Part shown: positions 63,813-64,000 of the stretch, in pieces
Layout: each line of letters begins with the position of its first letter
Position numbering within the stretch: position 1 is the first letter of the stretch
From: Hydrotalea flava
GTDB taxonomy: Bacteria > Bacteroidota > Bacteroidia > Chitinophagales > Chitinophagaceae
Direction of reading: 5' to 3'
NCBI RefSeq assembly: GCF_001623405.1
Contig: NZ_LUHG01000040.1
Span: 1 to 64,000, forward strand
DNA: 64,000 bases
Notes under the pieces: generated by a model
The model's input: the letters and a program-made list of their open reading frames with translations, nothing else
Told to the model about the DNA's origin: nothing
The model's database searches: none
Translations under genes and position numbers: made by a program

Positions 63813-64000
63813 CCATACCAAAAAGTATTGAAGCTGCACTAAACTACAACGAAAAGAAGGTGCTGAAAGGGAATGCTGTTTGCCTTCATGCAGCCAACTA
63901 TTTAAAAAACGCAAAAGAGATGAACTTTTATCAGAAGCTGGCTGGTTTTGAAAGACTAAATACTTTGAATGAAAGGGCAACAACAAAAACGCTGCATGTA
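63797..64000 (+). CDS. Relaxase / mobilization nuclease, N-terminal part (cut by window end)
   Basis: The frame from ATG 63797 runs open to the end of the window: MVAKITIPKSIEAALNYNEKKV and then GNAVCLHAANYLKNAKEMN. This start is typical of Bacteroidota MobA/BmgA-type MOB-P relaxases, in which the catalytic Tyr/His motifs come later. The 16-base overlap with the MobC-like gene shows coupling. The catalytic part is outside the window, so activity cannot be judged. Confidence 0.8.
   Translation, partial: MVAKITIPKSIEAALNYNEKKVLKGNAVCLHAANYLKNAKEMNFYQKLAGFERLNTLNERATTKTLHV

Overview
The window looks like a mobile element of a Bacteroidota bacterium, most probably of the Chitinophagaceae type. 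The evidence is a moderately AT-rich sequence, start codons almost without Shine-Dalgarno sites, several matches to the Bacteroidota -7 promoter element (TAnnTTTG), and families such as DUF4134/TraE, HMA-AraC regulators, HYC_CC_PP and WQPPK-tailed secreted proteins, CzcA-TolC fusions and a TonB receptor with a carboxypeptidase-regulatory-like domain. No rRNA, tRNA or CRISPR array was recognised. Family names come from reading motifs, not from a database search.

Layout. (1) 1-579: the end of an IS481-like insertion sequence cut by the window edge. (2) 0.6-7.5 kb, minus strand: a conjugative-element block with a giant methyltransferase-helicase, a small unknown protein, TraE (DUF4134) and a one-helix membrane protein. 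(3) 7.6-11.1 kb: regulators (XRE, possibly RteC-like, membrane LuxR type), a small HhH-like protein and a GNAT acetyltransferase. (4) 11.3-49.4 kb, plus strand: a 38-kb metal-resistance island. It has an HMA-AraC regulator, periplasmic copper binders, an HMA-MauE fusion, a P1B-3 (CPH) ATPase, two HME-RND pumps (one fused to its TolC partner) with a CusB-like adaptor, and a Pbr-like group (LspA, cytochrome c-FTR1 permease, ZIP, a P1B-2 ATPase further on). It ends with a TlpA thioredoxin and a TonB receptor. Several very short genes sit between these. (5) 49.5-52.7 kb: a minus-strand DUF262/HNH protein with a small putative nuclease, then a gamma-glutamylcyclotransferase flanked by two copies of a structured repeat. 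(6) 52.8-62.9 kb: ssb, a DUF932 protein, a tail-anchored caspase-like protein, RadC and a complete Wadjet (jetABCD) system. (7) 63.1-64.0 kb: a probable oriT, a MobC-like protein and the start of a relaxase.

How it fits together. The two ends carry transfer functions and the middle carries cargo, so this is probably part of an integrative conjugative or mobilizable element. The metal genes form an envelope-wide system: outer-membrane receptor, periplasmic binders, inner-membrane ATPases and trans-envelope pumps. The right part resembles a leading region next to oriT (ssb, DUF932, RadC plus defence genes). There, ssb and radC are each preceded by a homologous hairpin-forming leader, which is the most unusual feature I found. 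Two further dispersed repeat families form hairpins whose paired bases covary between copies.
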